Shown: positions 6,038 through 6,900 of the stretch, piece by piece
Layout: each line of letters starts with the position of its first letter
How positions within the stretch are numbered: position 1 is the stretch's first letter
The notes under the pieces: generated by a model
What the model saw: the letters and a program-made list of their open reading frames with translations, nothing else
What the model was told of the DNA's origin: nothing
Database searches by the model: none
Origin: Archaeoglobi archaeon
GTDB taxonomy: Archaea; Halobacteriota; Archaeoglobi; Archaeoglobales; Archaeoglobaceae
Assembly: GCA_029259455.1 (NCBI GenBank)
Contig: JAPDIT010000046.1
Coordinates: 1-6,900 of the forward strand
Direction: 5' to 3'
Length of the DNA: 6,900 bases
Made by a program: the position numbers and the translations under genes

Positions 6038-6352
6038 ATGGTGTTTGCCGAGAAGGCTGGAGAGTTTCTCGGAAGGCTCGTAAAGATGAAGGACGGCTTG
6101 GAAGGATTGCAATACGGACTTCAAAAGTTTTTTGGAGAGGCAAGAGACTACGTGGACTTCGAATTCTCCTCGGAACTGGGAGATAGGCTCGTTACCGCAA
6201 GCAGATGTCCTATCCACCGCTACATGCCGATATGGTGTGAAAAGTACTGCTTGCCCTTTGCAAAGGGTTTTGCGAGAGTTTACGGTGTGGAGAACGTTAG
6301 AAGAGTTGAAAGACAGCCCGAAAGCGAGCGCTGCCTCTTCGAGTTCTGGTGA
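6038..6352 (+). CDS. Small Cys-rich protein, C-terminus resembling the ATC-hydrolase/V4R type
   Basis: This 104-residue, probably cytoplasmic protein has an N-terminal helical, Lys/Gly-rich third (residues 1-35). The C-terminal part carries C57-P-x-H60, C67-x3-C71 and the ending C99-L-F-E-F. The pattern 'CP.h......C..yC..fa.gfa..yg' with a terminal 'C.F.F' reminds me of L-2-amino-thiazoline-4-carboxylate hydrolase-like and V4R-like domains, which bind small ligands or metals through such residues. The match is by eye and weak, so I name it only by its features. ATG 6038 is chosen because AGGTGG (6029-6034) precedes it at proper spacing; in-frame ATGs further upstream lie inside the permease gene. 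It follows the permease by 20 bases and precedes the interrupted ferredoxin by 15 bases. No function is proposed beyond possible metal or thiol binding. Confidence 0.82.
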   Translation: MVFAEKAGEFLGRLVKMKDGLEGLQYGLQKFFGEARDYVDFEFSSELGDRLVTASRCPIHRYMPIWCEKYCLPFAKGFARVYGVENVRRVERQPESERCLFEFW

Positions 6353-6367
6353 TTTTGAGGTGGTAGC

Positions 6368-6709
6368 GTGAAGGGTTACGATCACTGGTTTGGAGTGCCA
6401 AGAAGGGAGATTGCCTAGTATCCTAAAATAGACCCGGCTAAGTGCATCGGATGCGGATTGTGCGTGGCGATATGCGGGAGGGAAGTTTACTCCTACGATT
6501 TTGCAGACAGAAGGAGCGTTGTGGTGAAGCCCTACAACTGTCTGGTTGGATGCACCACATGCAGCAACCTCTGTCCGGCAGGAGCGATAGAATTTCCGAG
6601 CATCGAGATTGTTAGGGAGGCGATAAAGAAGTACGGTGTATTCAAAGTTGTTAAAGAAAAGCTGAAGGAGAAGGTCGGTGATTTCGTTGAAAGGGCGAAG
6701 AAATACTGA
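6368..6709 (+). pseudogene. 2[4Fe-4S] ferredoxin interrupted by an in-frame TAG codon
   Basis: The frame encodes a 113-codon small iron-sulfur electron carrier. A GTG at 6368, preceded by GAGGTGGT (6357-6364), starts VKGYDHWFGVPRREIA. Codon 17 is then TAG (6416-6418), and the frame continues YPKIDPAKCIGCGLCVAIC. The first cluster motif is C-x2-C-x2-C-x3-C (codons at 6443-6475) and the second is C-x3-C-x2-C-x3-C-P in NCLVGCTTCSNLCP. A charged helical tail ends at TGA 6707-6709. From memory, homologues read 'W-x-P-x-I-D' here, so TAG fits a TGG (Trp) codon changed by one base. No ATG, GTG or TTG lies in frame between the TAG and the first cluster Cys, so reinitiation cannot restore cluster I. 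It may be a fresh pseudogene, a sequence error, or a gene read through at TAG. The intact downstream frame suggests recent loss or continued use. Confidence 0.8.
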
Positions 6710-6900
6710 ATTTGCAATTCTACCGTGTGGAAGCGTTGCGTCCAACACGGGTGTGGCAGTCACTCTCGCCACACTTGAAGTGGTGAGAAGTGGAAAAGCT
6801 GCAGCTCTATCCTTTCCGGCTCTCGTCCATGAGGTAAGAAGGCAAATAAAGCTTGCTGAAGAATTTAAGCACATCATCGTCGTTGACGGGTGCAAGAACG
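6678..6900 (+). CDS. DGC-motif putative zinc-binding protein, N-terminal part, cut by the window edge
   Basis: This is the first ~74 residues of a small protein of the DGC family (putative zinc-binding, COG4273/PF08859 type; function unknown). The family marks are FAILPCGSVASNTG near the start (Cys in CGS, followed by the Asn-Thr-Gly motif), a conserved helix from LATLEVVRSGKAAALSFPAL, and IIVVDGCKN just before the edge, containing the name-giving Asp-Gly-Cys. The start is uncertain. GTG 6678 has GGAG (6667-6670) seven bases upstream, and TTG 6687 has GGTGA (6677-6681) five bases upstream. Both overlap the end of the ferredoxin frame, by 32 or 23 bases, so translation is probably coupled. The upstream in-frame stop is TGA at 6663. 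The rest of the protein, including any later Cys ligands, is outside the window. Confidence 0.85.
   Translation, partial: MISLKGRRNTEFAILPCGSVASNTGVAVTLATLEVVRSGKAAALSFPALVHEVRRQIKLAEEFKHIIVVDGCKN

Noticed and set aside
6014..6895. Long open frame of 293 codons on the minus strand
   Set aside because: It lies wholly opposite the small Cys protein, ferredoxin and DGC genes, which have family motifs and ribosome sites. Its translation shows no recognisable motif and an untypical composition, so it is an antisense shadow.
1..6900. tRNA, rRNA, CRISPR repeats, insertion sequences, attachment sites
   Set aside because: I looked for cloverleaf-like GC-rich segments, regularly spaced direct repeats, terminal inverted repeats and transposase motifs and saw none. 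Coding sequence fills nearly the entire window.

Overview
The window looks like chromosomal DNA of a thermophilic, anaerobic archaeon, most likely an Archaeoglobales member (Archaeoglobus or a close relative). The reasons are: BRE/TATA promoters placed so that first genes are leaderless; internal Shine-Dalgarno sites built on GGTG; T-rich 3' ends; arginine coded mostly by AGA/AGG; and a gene content of tungsten-type aldehyde:ferredoxin oxidoreductase, iron-dependent alcohol dehydrogenase, an archaeal secretion ATPase and several Fe-S proteins. I recall a similar alcohol dehydrogenase-AOR pair in A. fulgidus, but genus and species cannot be proven from this sequence alone.

Layout. (1) 1-691, minus strand: N-terminal 230 residues of a type II/IV secretion (GspE/VirB11-like) ATPase that runs off the left edge. 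(2) 692-797: a short divergent promoter region. (3) 798-3746, plus strand: a two-gene operon of iron-containing alcohol dehydrogenase and aldehyde:ferredoxin oxidoreductase. Together these would interconvert alcohol, aldehyde and carboxylic acid, linking NAD(P)H and ferredoxin pools. A T-rich terminator follows. (4) 3816-4358, minus strand: a 180-residue protein with a C-terminal RnfB/corrinoid-protein-type 4Fe-4S domain. (5) 4359-4468: a divergent control region with two identical half-site palindromes (GTTTA-N5-TAAAC) 23 bp apart, set almost symmetrically between two TATA boxes. (6) 4469-6900, plus strand: a tightly packed run of six genes: a CMD/AhpD-fold protein without the usual CXXC, a universal stress protein, a TauE/SafE (TSUP) anion permease, a small Cys-rich protein, a two-cluster ferredoxin interrupted by an in-frame TAG, and a DGC-motif putative zinc-binding protein cut by the right edge.

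The run in (6) is the best candidate for an undescribed system. It combines a sulfur-anion-type permease, thiol/metal-binding small proteins, an electron carrier and a nucleotide-binding stress protein under one leaderless promoter with an operator-like element. A role in sulfur-compound or metal/redox handling is inference only. The most concrete anomaly is the amber codon in the ferredoxin gene, at a position where I would expect Trp, with an intact reading frame and all eight cluster cysteines after it.

No tRNA, rRNA, CRISPR array, insertion sequence or attachment site was seen. No stretch above 300 bases lacks a gene.
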